Both the position numbers and the translations under genes were made by a program. Of a stretch of DNA of 40,401 bases, positions 40,277 to 40,401 are shown in pieces. The notes under the pieces are model-generated. The model was not told the DNA's origin. It did no database searches and saw only the letters and a program-made list of their open reading frames with translations. The stretch's first letter is position 1. Each line of letters opens with the position of its first letter. This DNA is from an uncultured Candidatus Saccharibacteria bacterium (lineage in GTDB: Bacteria; Patescibacteriota; Saccharimonadia; Saccharimonadales; Saccharimonadaceae): NCBI GenBank assembly GCA_946406665.1, contig CAMJLE010000005.1, positions 1 to 40,401 on the forward strand, given 5' to 3'.

Positions 40277-40353
40277 GGGGCATTAGCTCAGTTGGCTAGA
40301 GCGCCTGCTTTGCAAGCAGGAGGTCAAGAGTTCGAGTCTCTTATGCTCCACCA
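40277..40353 (+). tRNA. tRNA-Ala (UGC)
   Basis: Acceptor GGGGCAT pairs with ATGCTCC. D arm GCTC-AGTTGGCTA-GAGC. The anticodon arm CCTGC-TTTGCAA-GCAGG gives anticodon TGC. The T arm has AGAGTTCGAGTCTCT. The discriminator is A and CCA is encoded (40351-40353). Nothing further can be supported in 40354-40401. Confidence 0.96.
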
Positions 40354-40401
40354 AACGGTTTATGAAATTATTTTTATCCATTCCGTAATCTATAAATGTC
40401 T

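Noticed and set aside
1-40401. A CRISPR array
   Set aside because: No series of regularly spaced short direct repeats was found; the repeats seen are pairs or gene-scale duplications.
1-40401. Alternative genetic code (TGA as Gly, as in SR1/Gracilibacteria)
   Set aside because: TGA ends many complete genes at family-typical lengths, for example the 38-aa peptides, so the standard bacterial code fits.

Overview
The window reads as chromosomal DNA of a Candidatus Saccharibacteria (TM7/Patescibacteria)-like organism. This rests on gene content and style: compact single-copy housekeeping genes, an L25 ribosomal protein, a CPR-style VirB6/TrbL-like membrane protein, several single-TM hypothetical proteins, moderate GC and the standard bacterial code (TGA is used as stop throughout). 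The species cannot be named from the sequence alone.

Layout. 1-3.7 kb: uvrA and rplY. 3.8-7.0 kb: a membrane-anchored hypothetical, a PfkB-like/class I aldolase fusion and a metallophosphoesterase. 7.1-11.1 kb: polA, a Y-family polymerase and a small partner gene behind an inverted-repeat leader. 11.2-18.8 kb: an acyltransferase, a small zinc-ribbon protein, a helicase-nuclease fusion divergent from a 732-aa unknown protein, and gpsA. 18.9-24.0 kb: an accessory, repeat-rich region with an SD-led membrane protein between two identical 20-nt dyad repeats, an intact TrmA/RlmD-type methyltransferase plus two broken paralogues, and a duplicated module of two convergent small-ORF genes. 24.0-27.3 kb: an ABC-2 exporter operon. 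27.3-30.2 kb: a small membrane protein, then an FtsX/LolD-type ABC system. 30.2-32.6 kb: tRNA-Gln, a 32-aa acidic ORF coupled to a PgeF/laccase-domain gene, a flavodoxin and a frameshifted glycerophosphodiesterase. 32.6-37.2 kb: the VirB6-like protein and its single-TM partner. 37.2-40.1 kb: a DUF308-like protein, a CYTH protein, CorA and a hemolysin III/PAQR protein. The end carries tRNA-Ala preceded by direct and inverted fragments of its own 5' half.

Two genome-style observations run through the window. First, at least 13 genes have a TATAAT/TACAAT-type -10 box ending only 6-7 nt before the start codon, which predicts leaderless mRNAs. Genes of the accessory region instead use long leaders and strong Shine-Dalgarno sites. 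Second, DNA repair genes are concentrated here: uvrA, polA, a Y-family polymerase and a UvrD/RecB-like helicase-nuclease.

The best candidates for something undescribed are the duplicated convergent small-ORF module linked to decaying rlmD copies (20.99-24.0 kb), the aldolase fusion with a degenerate kinase domain and a perfect internal ribosome-binding site, the start-codon-sequestering leader of the Y-polymerase operon, and the tRNA-Ala fragment cluster.
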